From contig NZ_AP027364.1 of the NCBI RefSeq assembly GCF_030295975.1, forward strand, positions 2,170,001 to 2,234,000: a DNA stretch of 64,000 bases, written 5' to 3'. Below are positions 46,956-55,012 of this stretch, one piece after another. The first letter of the stretch is position 1. Every line of letters begins with the position of its first letter. The notes beneath the pieces were generated by a model. The model saw only the letters and a program-made list of their open reading frames with translations, made no database searches and was not told where the DNA came from. The translations under genes were made by a program, and so were the position numbers. The stretch comes from Thalassotalea atypica (GTDB lineage Bacteria > Pseudomonadota > Gammaproteobacteria > Enterobacterales > Alteromonadaceae).

Positions 46956-47210
46956 TTAACCTTTAGGCAATACCTGCACAGCAACTTCCATTGCGTCAAC
47001 TGTCCAATTTTTCGTTATTTGATTTTGAATGACTCTTGCGAGTAATTCTTTCTTAAAACCATCGTCATAAGTGACAATCATTTGGCACATATGATTGGGT
47101 ACTTGTTGATAATCAGGAATTGAAACAGATACCGGCCTATTTCGTTTATTCGTTGGGACACGTCGTTTGTACCAATCTTGTTCAATAATCTTAAATTGAT
47201 GAGTCATCAT
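46956..47210 (-). CDS. Small conserved hypothetical protein (84 aa)
   Basis: I do not recognise this 84-residue protein. It has no signal peptide or membrane segment, is basic in the first third (WYKRRVPTNKRNR) and contains MCQMIVTYDDGFKKELLARV. Two adjacent ATG codons precede it without an obvious ribosome binding site. It is on the minus strand, 129 bases beyond the end of the Rieske-protein cluster, and could be read through from it. Confidence 0.6.
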   Translation of the reverse strand: MMTHQFKIIEQDWYKRRVPTNKRNRPVSVSIPDYQQVPNHMCQMIVTYDDGFKKELLARVIQNQITKNWTVDAMEVAVQVLPKG

Positions 47211-47339
47211 TTACATTTTACTCGGTAATTCCATGCTCATACTAAGCCAAACGACGGCTAAATAGCCAAGTTTTATAACACCTCATTGTTATTTTGATGA
47301 CACCTCTTTTTAAATCGTCTCTTAAGTACATAAATGTCA

Positions 47340-47732
47340 TTAAAATTCGACATAAATGTTTGTATCATCGGCATCTGTCTTAAAACGAGGCAGATTTATG
47401 TTTGTTGGCCCTTTAAGAGCGACACCGACTTGGTCAAACTTAGCACCGTGGCATGGGCAAATATAGCCGTCTTCAACCGGCGATATTTCACAGCCCAAAT
47501 GCGTACAATTCATGCCTAAGGCAATATAACTATCAGCACCATGCTGTATGATGGCAATGATCTGATCTTTGAACGCAACGGTGAATCGACTCTTATTTGC
47601 TAGATGACTTTTATTAATCACCAAGCGATTATTTAAATGCAAAGGTCGGTAATGAGCGGACGTAGACTTACAACCAACTAGAGACACGGTAGTGATTGTT
47701 GCAACAGATTTTAGAAAAGACCTACGCTTCAT
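47340..47732 (-). CDS. Rieske [2Fe-2S] lipoprotein
   Basis: This 130-residue protein has a complete Rieske site: C76-T-H78-L-G-C81 and C92-P-C94-H95, where C76, H78, C92 and H95 bind the cluster and C81-C94 can form the disulfide of high-potential Rieske proteins. The N-terminus has a twin-arginine-like KRRSFLK motif and a SLVGC lipobox (Cys21), indicating Tat export and lipid anchoring. Its ATG overlaps the stop of the heme-type membrane protein by four bases. It is the last gene of the flavin/heme cluster. Confidence 0.9.
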   Translation of the reverse strand: MKRRSFLKSVATITTVSLVGCKSTSAHYRPLHLNNRLVINKSHLANKSRFTVAFKDQIIAIIQHGADSYIALGMNCTHLGCEISPVEDGYICPCHGAKFDQVGVALKGPTNINLPRFKTDADDTNIYVEF

Positions 47733-48235
47733 GTTTTTTCTTTTTTTACTTTCTGCTTAAATCGTGATTTCTTGATGACCTTTTCCTTAGTTTTTTTGCG
47801 TATTGAGTGGCTAGCTGAATATATATGAAGCCACAAAAAAAGAGGTAAAACTAAGCCTACAATGGCATGACTATTCCCTAATAAAGTGTGCCAATCTTGG
47901 CTCACCAAATAATATAAACTGTAGGCCGACAAGGCGCTCACAGAAACAGCAACTAAAATACTAATCCCAGATTTTCTTGCTCGCAAGGTAGACCATGTTC
48001 GCGGCACATGCGAAGCAAAAATAGCCCCTAATGACATCAGCATTAAAAACGCACACAACCCATGAAGCTGTAGTGCTGGATATTGTAGATAATGTGACTC
48101 AGGACCAAAATCACCTTCTACCATGCCAAAGCGCCTTAAAAGCCAAAAACTACTCCCTGTTGTTATTAGCAATACAAGCAAGGTGTAAAAGAAATAACGA
48201 TATGCTCGGGTGATTTTGGTGTTTATTTTTTGCAT
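47729..48235 (-). CDS. Four-helix membrane protein, likely heme-b binding
   Basis: The 168-residue protein has four membrane segments. Histidines fall within or at the ends of helices: H58 (in ALQLHGLCAF) and H76 in the second, H123 and H137 in the fourth (SHAIVGLVLPLFLWLHIYS, a 14-residue spacing). Such pairs often hold heme b in DUF4405 or cytochrome-b561-like proteins; heme binding is inferred. The C-terminal tail is strongly basic and cytoplasmic. It is encoded between ApbE and the Rieske lipoprotein. Confidence 0.78.
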   Translation of the reverse strand: MQKINTKITRAYRYFFYTLLVLLITTGSSFWLLRRFGMVEGDFGPESHYLQYPALQLHGLCAFLMLMSLGAIFASHVPRTWSTLRARKSGISILVAVSVSALSAYSLYYLVSQDWHTLLGNSHAIVGLVLPLFLWLHIYSASHSIRKKTKEKVIKKSRFKQKVKKEKT

Positions 48236-48247
48236 TTAGTTTAATTT

Positions 48248-49090
48248 TTAACGTAGCTTTCTATAGCCTAAACGGTTTAGCTTAACCGCCTTCGCCTGGT
48301 AGGAGTTTAATATAGTAGTTGAGACTTTTGGTGCGACTAGTGTAACCACTTTAGTCAATGCATCAGCTATCATCGCCGAATGAGCAAAAACAGAGACTGA
48401 GCCACAGATTGAAACAGGTGTTCCATCTAGTGGATCAACAATATGTCTGTGTAGGTTTGCTTCGTAATCGCCACTGGTGGCGACTGCGGCGTTTTGCATT
48501 TTAACTGTTTTGAGTGCTGATAATTTTTTCGCGTACTTGATCGCAACCTTTGCCTCTTTCCAATAACGTTTATATATATCACCGCCTGCATTAATGGTAA
48601 CATCAAGGCCATTTGGTAAAGCTCTAATTGCACAATCAACGGCATACCCCTTGGCAATACCGCCCAAATCGATACAAGCAGGTTTTGTAGATCTAATATT
48701 GTTTCCACACAATTGAATATCAGCCGAATTACCATGAATTTTATCACTTAAATTCAAATGGTTAGGCAAATTATTGGCCTGTACCAGATAAGGAGCGATA
48801 GCAACATCGTATCGGCCATTAGTTTTTTCACTTAATGAAAAAGCTAAATCAAGTACAGTAACTAAATCATCACTGATCGTCATGAAAGTATTATTGGCTG
48901 TCAATAGAAAACGATTTAGTGCTGATAGTTCGCTATTTTCGTCATGGAACCCCAATAGACCATGAATACGACTAATTTCATTAAAAGCGCGCTGGCTATA
49001 ATCGACCAGTAACTTATCTGGACAATTACAGCCAATACTTACCTCAACAAATGTTCCAAGTAGTGGTTTACAACGAGTAAGGCTATTCAT
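48248..49090 (-). CDS. apbE: FAD:protein FMN transferase (ApbE)
   Basis: ApbE attaches FMN covalently to a threonine of exported flavoproteins. The 280-residue protein has the family markers CKPLLGTFVEVSI at the N-terminus, IDLGGIAKGYAVD near residue 140, INAGGDIY near residue 165, and a HIVDPLDGTPV segment near residue 215. It lacks an obvious signal peptide, so it may act before export or be unusually anchored. It lies one base after the FMN-binding gene, its obvious substrate. Confidence 0.93.
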   Translation of the reverse strand: MNSLTRCKPLLGTFVEVSIGCNCPDKLLVDYSQRAFNEISRIHGLLGFHDENSELSALNRFLLTANNTFMTISDDLVTVLDLAFSLSEKTNGRYDVAIAPYLVQANNLPNHLNLSDKIHGNSADIQLCGNNIRSTKPACIDLGGIAKGYAVDCAIRALPNGLDVTINAGGDIYKRYWKEAKVAIKYAKKLSALKTVKMQNAAVATSGDYEANLHRHIVDPLDGTPVSICGSVSVFAHSAMIADALTKVVTLVAPKVSTTILNSYQAKAVKLNRLGYRKLR

Positions 49091-49091
49091 T

Positions 49092-49643
49092 TTAAACGTG
49101 TTTTAAGACCAAATCCCATGTTTGTGTAAGGCGATTAATACCATCGGTAACATGCCTGCAAGACAGAGTCGCTCCAGAGATATTCTTGATTTGATGATCG
49201 AGCTTCAAATGCTCTGAGCTGTCTTTGCCATGAAATTGAGCTCTCCATTTTGGGTTCATTATTTGATCGCCATAAGTTTCTCGATACGTTAACACTTCAA
49301 TACCAACAACCTTACCCTTATTATCTAGTCCAACTGCAATATCAATGTTTTCATGTTTACCAATGACTTGATCGACGATAAACCAATCACCCTCACTGTT
49401 CTTCCATGCATTGATATTTAAATTTCTCACTCGAATATCAGATTTTTCTTCAATTAACTCCGCTTGTGCATCCGTTAGCGTTATTGGTGAAGGAGAAAAT
49501 AGCAAGTTTGGCCAAATGATCTGCTTTGCTTGTTCAATGGTTAAGTATGTTTTTGCATAAGCAAATCGGATCGGTAGTCCAAACACGGTTGCGGTGCCAA
49601 ACATACTCTTAATAAACTGTCGTCTTAACATCTTTGTGTTCAC
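49092..49643 (-). CDS. Periplasmic FMN-binding domain protein
   Basis: This 183-residue protein has a Tat-type signal (LRRQFIKSMFG) with cleavage near AYA, and an FMN-binding domain ending with the flavinylation motif S156-G-A-T159-L-S, where Thr159 is the expected site of FMN attachment. The ApbE gene follows directly. The domain resembles those of RnfG/NqrC and NosR, which carry electrons. I infer that it passes electrons between the membrane heme protein and the Rieske or an outer acceptor. Confidence 0.9.
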   Translation of the reverse strand: MNTKMLRRQFIKSMFGTATVFGLPIRFAYAKTYLTIEQAKQIIWPNLLFSPSPITLTDAQAELIEEKSDIRVRNLNINAWKNSEGDWFIVDQVIGKHENIDIAVGLDNKGKVVGIEVLTYRETYGDQIMNPKWRAQFHGKDSSEHLKLDHQIKNISGATLSCRHVTDGINRLTQTWDLVLKHV

Positions 49644-49669
49644 TTTAGGTGAAAATTAAACGAAAATCA

Positions 49670-49704
49670 GCCTGAAACGAAACCTTAAGGTGAGCATTTC
49701 AGGC
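49670..49704 (-). terminator. Possible attenuator/partial terminator inside the flavin cluster
   Basis: GCCTGAAA and TTTCAGGC form an eight-base-pair stem with a 19-base loop between the barrel gene and the FMN-binding gene. On the minus strand it is followed by TGATTTTCG, a weak T tract. It may lower expression of the downstream genes. Confidence 0.4.
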
Positions 49705-49727
49705 CATGCGTACAGATATGAAGTTAA

Positions 49728-50717
49728 TTAAAACTCGTAGCCATACGACAAGCCAATGTGCATTTTTTCGTGCTCATCCCAGTTACGACCATTTCTCACA
49801 TCGGCATGCTCTGAGCCACCGCCACTGATTTGCCATAACACACCACCGGTTACCCACCACTTTTGTTCAGCAAAATGTAAAGTCGGCCCAAAGTAGTTAC
49901 CATTTTGATGTTGGCTACCAATTCGAAAATCCGATAAGTCAAAATTGGTTTTAGACAACCCAAGCGTGTACCCGTCTTTATCAAACCCACCCTCAGTGTT
50001 GCCGGCTTCGGCTTTGTCTTGCGGATTTAAGTAATCAGACTGGTGTCTAAATTCAAGCCCAGCAAACCATTGTGGCGCAAAGCGGTATGACACACCCATG
50101 GCAATGTCTACAGCAAATTCATCTTCTACTACAGTACCTGACTTACGACGTTCAAATTCTGTTTTGATATTTAGTACCGTCACGACCGTGTCGTCTAAGA
50201 AATCTTTTTGAAAGTAAAGCGTTCCAACAAAAGAGTCTTGATCAATATCAGCACCATCCAAGCGATATTTATCACGACGTTCATAACTCAACCCATATGA
50301 GAAACCAAAAGCATCTTTGTAAGGGCTTAGTACATTGTATTTCATCGATAATTCGTAACCAGCAAACTGAGTTTTATCAAACTTACCCGTACCATCACTA
50401 GCTTCACACATAGGGCATGGTGCGCCCTCTTCCTCGGTACCCACATCGTAATCATGGTCAAAAATAATGGCTTCAATAGCCACGGTTAAACTATTAGTAA
50501 TACCGTATTCTACTTCCGGACGAATATCGTGAAAGGTGTAGTGATCTCCAGCATTTTTGTTTAATCGAATCGTGTCTGCGAGTTTAAATTCATAACTGCC
50601 TTGGGGTCTGGTATCGGTACCTTTAGCGTAAACCCATAAATTTTCACCCGCGACAACAGTTGATGCTGATAAAGCGATTGCGATAGTAGAAGTAACTTTA
50701 GCTATTTTTTTTCTCAT
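49728..50717 (-). CDS. Outer-membrane beta-barrel-like protein (DUF6662 type)
   Basis: The 329-residue protein has a Sec signal peptide (cleavage near VVAGEN), then a series of alternating hydrophobic strands and a C-terminal aromatic ending (GLSYGYEF), as in outer-membrane barrels. It opens with NLWVYAKGTDTRPQGS, which I associate with DUF6662 at moderate confidence. A loop with C101-P-M-C104 could bind metal or form a redox disulfide. It is the first gene behind a Fur-box-like site and 84 bases before the FMN-binding gene. Confidence 0.78.
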   Translation of the reverse strand: MRKKIAKVTSTIAIALSASTVVAGENLWVYAKGTDTRPQGSYEFKLADTIRLNKNAGDHYTFHDIRPEVEYGITNSLTVAIEAIIFDHDYDVGTEEEGAPCPMCEASDGTGKFDKTQFAGYELSMKYNVLSPYKDAFGFSYGLSYERRDKYRLDGADIDQDSFVGTLYFQKDFLDDTVVTVLNIKTEFERRKSGTVVEDEFAVDIAMGVSYRFAPQWFAGLEFRHQSDYLNPQDKAEAGNTEGGFDKDGYTLGLSKTNFDLSDFRIGSQHQNGNYFGPTLHFAEQKWWVTGGVLWQISGGGSEHADVRNGRNWDEHEKMHIGLSYGYEF

Positions 50718-50796
50718 GTTTTTGTAAATCCAATGATATTTCGAGATGACTTATTATTTTTTAGAGTATTCTACTGCTGCAGCCCTTTATTGCAAG

Positions 50797-50811
50797 TGAT
50801 AATTATTCTTA
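50797..50811. promoter_or_regulatory. Fur-box-like site
   Basis: TGATAATTATTCTTA matches the 7-1-7 Fur consensus TGATAATnATTATCA at 12 of 14 defined positions. It lies 80 bases before the barrel gene and about 105 bases before the divergent VOC gene at 50917. Confidence 0.6.
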
Positions 50812-50916
50812 TTTAGATTTACATTAGAAATAGGCAAGACATAAATTGGAAAGTTGTAAGTTTTTGCTCGACTATACTTACACTTAACGAGTGATTGCTA
50901 AGAGAGTAAAAAACGA

Positions 50917-51372
50917 ATGAGTGCTTGTTCATTAACCCATATTGCTCTGCACGTTACAGATCTTGACGCCTGTATCGCTTTTTATACCGAATATGCTGGA
51001 CTGTGCATGCTCAGAGATCGTCGCCCACATGGCGCACATGGCAAACGCATCGTTTGGCTTTGTGAACAAGGAAGAGAAACGTCATTTATTCTTGTTCTTC
51101 TACCTGGTGGTCCGCCCAAGAAACAAAGTGAGGACGACTTCTCGCATTTAGGGTTTGCATTAGCATCAAAGGCTGCTGTAAATGAAATAGCTGCTCAAGC
51201 AGAACGCGAAGGAATCTTAGTTTGGCCCTGTAAGCAGGAGCCTTACCCTGTTGGCTATTATTGTGGCGTCAAGGATCCAGACGGCCATTTCGTTGAATTT
51301 AGTTATGGGCAGCCTTTAGGGCCTGGCGCTGATGATTTAATAATTAAAAACGAACCTTCTACAAGTAAGTAG
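50917..51372 (+). CDS. VOC-family protein
   Basis: This 151-residue protein starts with LTHIALHVTDLDACIAFYTE and ends with VKDPDGHFVEFSYG. Its histidine and glutamate positions fit the metal site of glyoxalase/dioxygenase-type VOC proteins. The substrate is unknown. It is divergent from the flavin/heme cluster and shares the Fur-box-like interval, so iron control is possible. Confidence 0.9.
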   Translation: MSACSLTHIALHVTDLDACIAFYTEYAGLCMLRDRRPHGAHGKRIVWLCEQGRETSFILVLLPGGPPKKQSEDDFSHLGFALASKAAVNEIAAQAEREGILVWPCKQEPYPVGYYCGVKDPDGHFVEFSYGQPLGPGADDLIIKNEPSTSK

Positions 51373-51452
51373 AAGGCCTCAGTTTTGCACAGCTAAGCAA
51401 AAATAATCTAGAACATTGTTCTATCAAAAATTATTCTGCCACTCAAAATGTA

Positions 51453-51857
51453 CTAATTTGTTAACTGAAGTAAGTCCCACTTGTTGCCATAAAGGTCTTG
51501 GAATACCACGACGGTTCCATATGGCTCTAGCCTTGGCTCTTCATTAAATAAAACACCATTTGCTTTCATCAACTGGTAATCTCGCCAAAAATCATTAGTT
51601 TGTAGAAACAAAAAGACCCGGCCACCGCTTTGATTACCGATTGCTGACTCTTGTTCTTTCGAGCTCGCTTTTGCTAGCAGTAAATTTGTTCCTGTAGAAT
51701 TAGGAGGAGCAATCAACACCCAACGCTTTCCCTGTCCTAAAGGAGTATCTTCAATAACAGTGAACTGCAGTTTGGTGGTATAAAACGCAATAGCATCATC
51801 ATAATCTTCTACCACCAATGCCGTATTTAAAATATTCTGCTGAACATGTTCAGGCAT
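51453..51857 (-). CDS. VOC-family protein (glyoxalase-like)
   Basis: The 134-residue product has the VOC double repeat with VVEDYDDAIAFYTTKLQFTV near the start and VVFQDLYGNKWDLLQL at the end. It is of the type often annotated as extradiol dioxygenase or bleomycin-resistance protein. It lies between two other VOC genes in the opposite orientation, without operon links. Confidence 0.9.
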   Translation of the reverse strand: MPEHVQQNILNTALVVEDYDDAIAFYTTKLQFTVIEDTPLGQGKRWVLIAPPNSTGTNLLLAKASSKEQESAIGNQSGGRVFLFLQTNDFWRDYQLMKANGVLFNEEPRLEPYGTVVVFQDLYGNKWDLLQLTN

Positions 51858-51952
51858 AAAAACTCTCTACTAAAAACTTAATATCCACGTAAACCGGGAT
51901 TTGTTGACTATGATATGAATAGTAACATTCTCAACCTAAACAGGAACAGATA

Positions 51953-52324
51953 ATGAATCTAGGCGCATTTTCAATCAGTTTAGCGGTTAATAACATAGAA
52001 AATTCAAAAGTATTTTACCAAAAATTAGGTTTTAGTATTATTGGTGGAGACCAAGATCAAAACTGGCTAGTACTTAGAAACGGCGATCATACCGTAGGTC
52101 TATTTCAAGGCATGTTTGAAAACAACATCATGACCTTTAATCCTGGCTGGGATAAATCATGTAATACATTATCTTCTTATGATGATGTTAGAGATCTACA
52201 TCGTGAGTTTTTGGCGCAAGGGGTTAGAATCAGTCAAGCATCAATAGACAGTAATAGCGGGCCTGCAAGCTTTTCCATAGAAGATCCCGACGGTAATACG
52301 ATCTTATTTGATCAGCATATATAA
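51953..52324 (+). CDS. VOC-family protein
   Basis: This 123-residue protein shows SISLAVNNIENSKVFYQKLG near the start and FSIEDPDGNTILFDQH at the end, the usual VOC halves. It is the third VOC gene within 1.5 kb. An AACAGGAACAG site precedes the ATG. The substrate is unknown. Confidence 0.9.
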   Translation: MNLGAFSISLAVNNIENSKVFYQKLGFSIIGGDQDQNWLVLRNGDHTVGLFQGMFENNIMTFNPGWDKSCNTLSSYDDVRDLHREFLAQGVRISQASIDSNSGPASFSIEDPDGNTILFDQHI

Positions 52325-52435
52325 AAGAGCATACTTCATATTCTATGTAATGAATTAAACATTATGAATAATTTGAATCATGTAATAAAAAACTGTTAGG
52401 TTATTTAGTAATTTCCATCATTAATAACAACAAAA

Positions 52436-53914
52436 ATGAAAAAAGTTGGCTTATCTGTTTTAGGCGTATTTTCGCTGATTGTCATTGTCGCATTAGTTAA
52501 AGGTGTGACGCACTATACTGATCAGCAATACCATCCAAAATCTTACATAACCCCCATTGTATTTAATGAACAAAAAGCGATAAATCGCCTAGCTAAAGCA
52601 ATCAGGATCCCAACAGTATCGTATGATGATCCTGAAAATTTTGAGCCTGCCTCATTTAACTCAATGGCATCAATGTTAGTGGATGAATTTCCCAATATAC
52701 ACACAGCTGCAGAACGAACAAAAATCAACGATTACAGTCTTGTGTATAAATTTAAAGGCAGCGATCCGTCATTAAAGCCGGCGCTATTTATGGGGCACAT
52801 GGACGTTGTTTCGGTCGATGAAATAACGCTCGATAAATGGACCCACCCGCCTTTTAGCGGCACAGTCGAAAATGGCATGATCTATGGTCGTGGCGCTATA
52901 GACGATAAGTCCACTGTTATGGCCTTAATGGAAGCAATGGAACACCATTTAACAGAGGGTCATACGTTAAAACGCACCATTTATTTTGCCTTTGGCCATG
53001 ATGAAGAAGTTGGCGGTAAACAAGGGGCTAAACGCATTGCAGAATATTTTGAACAATCAGGTACGAAGTTTGAGTTTGTATTAGATGAAGGCGGTGTGAT
53101 TTTAAAACCTGGTATGATGCCCAACATTAGTCAAGAGGTGGCTATTATAGGCGTTGCTGAAAAAGGCTTCATGAATATTAGGTTAGTTGTTGAACAAGAT
53201 GGTGGGCATTCTTCTACACCTCCTGAGCACACAGGTGCAGGAATAATAGCGCAGGCAATCGTAAAATTGGAAAACGCCCCCTTCCCAGCGGATTTGTCTT
53301 TTACAAACCTTACCTTTGATAAACTTGGCAGTTATGCGGATTTCGGCGCAAGAGTGGTGATGTCAAACCAATGGTTAACAGCGCCTATTGTTAAGCACGT
53401 ACTGCTTTCAAATAGCAAAACGGCAGCAAGCATTCGAACAACAACAGCCGCCACCATGTTATCGGCTAGCAGTAAGTCAAACGTATTGCCCACCCAATCT
53501 ACCGCAGTAGTCAATTTTAGAATCATGCCAAACCACTCAATAGACGAAATAAAATCCTACGTTGAGCAAGTGATCGACGATCCAAAAGTGAAGTTAGAAG
53601 TATTCATGGCGAATAATGCCTCGCCAGTGTCAACTACAGAGGCGTTGGGTTACAAATTGCTTGAACAAACGATAAGAGAATTTGATAAAAATGTATTAGT
53701 CGCACCATATATGGTTCAAGGTGGAACAGACGCTAAATATTTTTATCGTGTTTCAGACTCGATATACCGCTTTATGCGTGTAAAAGTGGACAATGAGCTT
53801 CTTTCAGGTATGCACGGTATCGATGAACGAATTCCAACAGACGATTACATCAAAGGTATTCAACTGTTTCATGAGTTAATCTACAAAACAGCAGTAGTGC
53901 CAGCGTTGGGTTAG
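52436..53914 (+). CDS. M20-family metallopeptidase (PM20D1-like)
   Basis: The 492-residue enzyme has an N-terminal membrane anchor or signal (residues 4-26) and a zinc-dependent M20 carboxypeptidase-like catalytic domain: the metal ligand and neighbouring catalytic Asp in FMGHMDVVSV near residue 119, YGRGAIDDKSTV near residue 149, and the catalytic FGHDEEVGG near residue 187. A lid domain with a PEHTGAG stretch follows. It is likely periplasmic and hydrolyses peptides or N-acyl amino acids; substrate unproven. A GC-rich hairpin follows. Confidence 0.92.
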   Translation: MKKVGLSVLGVFSLIVIVALVKGVTHYTDQQYHPKSYITPIVFNEQKAINRLAKAIRIPTVSYDDPENFEPASFNSMASMLVDEFPNIHTAAERTKINDYSLVYKFKGSDPSLKPALFMGHMDVVSVDEITLDKWTHPPFSGTVENGMIYGRGAIDDKSTVMALMEAMEHHLTEGHTLKRTIYFAFGHDEEVGGKQGAKRIAEYFEQSGTKFEFVLDEGGVILKPGMMPNISQEVAIIGVAEKGFMNIRLVVEQDGGHSSTPPEHTGAGIIAQAIVKLENAPFPADLSFTNLTFDKLGSYADFGARVVMSNQWLTAPIVKHVLLSNSKTAASIRTTTAATMLSASSKSNVLPTQSTAVVNFRIMPNHSIDEIKSYVEQVIDDPKVKLEVFMANNASPVSTTEALGYKLLEQTIREFDKNVLVAPYMVQGGTDAKYFYRVSDSIYRFMRVKVDNELLSGMHGIDERIPTDDYIKGIQLFHELIYKTAVVPALG

Positions 53915-53940
53915 TTCACTCCAATATTTCGCTGAAACCT

Positions 53941-53972
53941 GTGGCCTCGCCGAAGGCCACTTAATTGCTTTT
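53941..53972. terminator. Terminator between convergent genes
   Basis: GTGGCCT pairs with AGGCCAC across a six-base loop (53941-53960), followed by TTAATTGCTTTTT. It ends the M20 peptidase transcript; its reverse lies just after the converging membrane-protein gene. Confidence 0.75.
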
Positions 53973-53981
53973 TCAATCGCG

Positions 53982-54938
53982 TTAATTACTGGTGCTAAAC
54001 CGTTTTTCTACTTTCGAGATTAGATTAGGCACCAACATCTCTGAAAAACCTGCAACAAAACTCCAGACGATCAGTACACTAACATTTAGATATACTTCTT
54101 TAACTGTCTCATTAAAAGTATTGGTGTGTTCACTAACTATTGATGGTAGATAATTTATAGGAAGCTTCGGTAGTAAATCAGGATTAATCAATTGACCTAA
54201 AAATCCGGACTGAATTAAAAAGTACACCACCAAGGCAGCGGTTGTGCCAAGCGACAACCTTTTTATCAAATAAATATTACAATGCATGGTTTTAAGCTGT
54301 TCCATTGAAGATTGAGACAACTGACCCTTAAGCCGTGCAATCATACTAAAACCTGCTCCTAAAAACCCAGAAGCACAAGCGATAATTAACATTTCACCGG
54401 CTGTCAGAATATGATGTATGTAGGAGGTATAAACCAATGACATGACAAAGCAAAATAACCCTATAGACAAAATAAACGCCAATCTTACTCGAATAAGTAG
54501 GCCATACTCATAACTTTCTGAACGATTAATAAAGAACGAATGCAGCTCGGACAGCATTTTTTGTAATATAATACGTCGATGCTCGACAATATTATCACGA
54601 TGACATTGATCGACTTCTTTTTTGTACGCATTAAATTTATTGGCGCTAAGGTGGTGTTTTACACTGACTAGAGTCAAATTCAAATCACTATTTAGCGTTT
54701 GCTCGTCACAAATTTTAGCGAGGTACTGTTCTATTTTGTAAGCGCTATGCCAAGAATGTTTTTGTTCCTTCAACAATTCGTGAATCTTGTCAAAAACAAC
54801 ATTGTTTTGGGCTTCTTTTGTGACTGAATGACTATAGAACTTAACCTCAAGATTAATATAGTATTGCTCTAACGTACGTTGTGGTTTTTTGGTTTCCCAC
54901 AATAAGTACTTTAATGTGTGATCACGGCCCATTTCCAT
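53982..54938 (-). CDS. Four-helix membrane protein of unknown function
   Basis: This 318-residue protein has an alpha-helical cytoplasmic N-terminal half (about 165 residues) and four membrane segments: residues 169-190, 198-212, 232-250 and a last one before KVEKRF. The second has a glycine-rich ASGFLGAGFSMIARLKG and the last ends VAGFSEMLVPNLISKVE, a pair of motifs that recurs in uncharacterised bacterial membrane proteins. I cannot name it. It is transcribed alone. Confidence 0.7.
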   Translation of the reverse strand: MEMGRDHTLKYLLWETKKPQRTLEQYYINLEVKFYSHSVTKEAQNNVVFDKIHELLKEQKHSWHSAYKIEQYLAKICDEQTLNSDLNLTLVSVKHHLSANKFNAYKKEVDQCHRDNIVEHRRIILQKMLSELHSFFINRSESYEYGLLIRVRLAFILSIGLFCFVMSLVYTSYIHHILTAGEMLIIACASGFLGAGFSMIARLKGQLSQSSMEQLKTMHCNIYLIKRLSLGTTAALVVYFLIQSGFLGQLINPDLLPKLPINYLPSIVSEHTNTFNETVKEVYLNVSVLIVWSFVAGFSEMLVPNLISKVEKRFSTSN

Positions 54939-55012
54939 TGTAACACTCCACTTTCTTTATATTGAGGTTATCACAAATATTAAAAAACGCAGGAAGCCGA
55001 CGTGACAGCACT

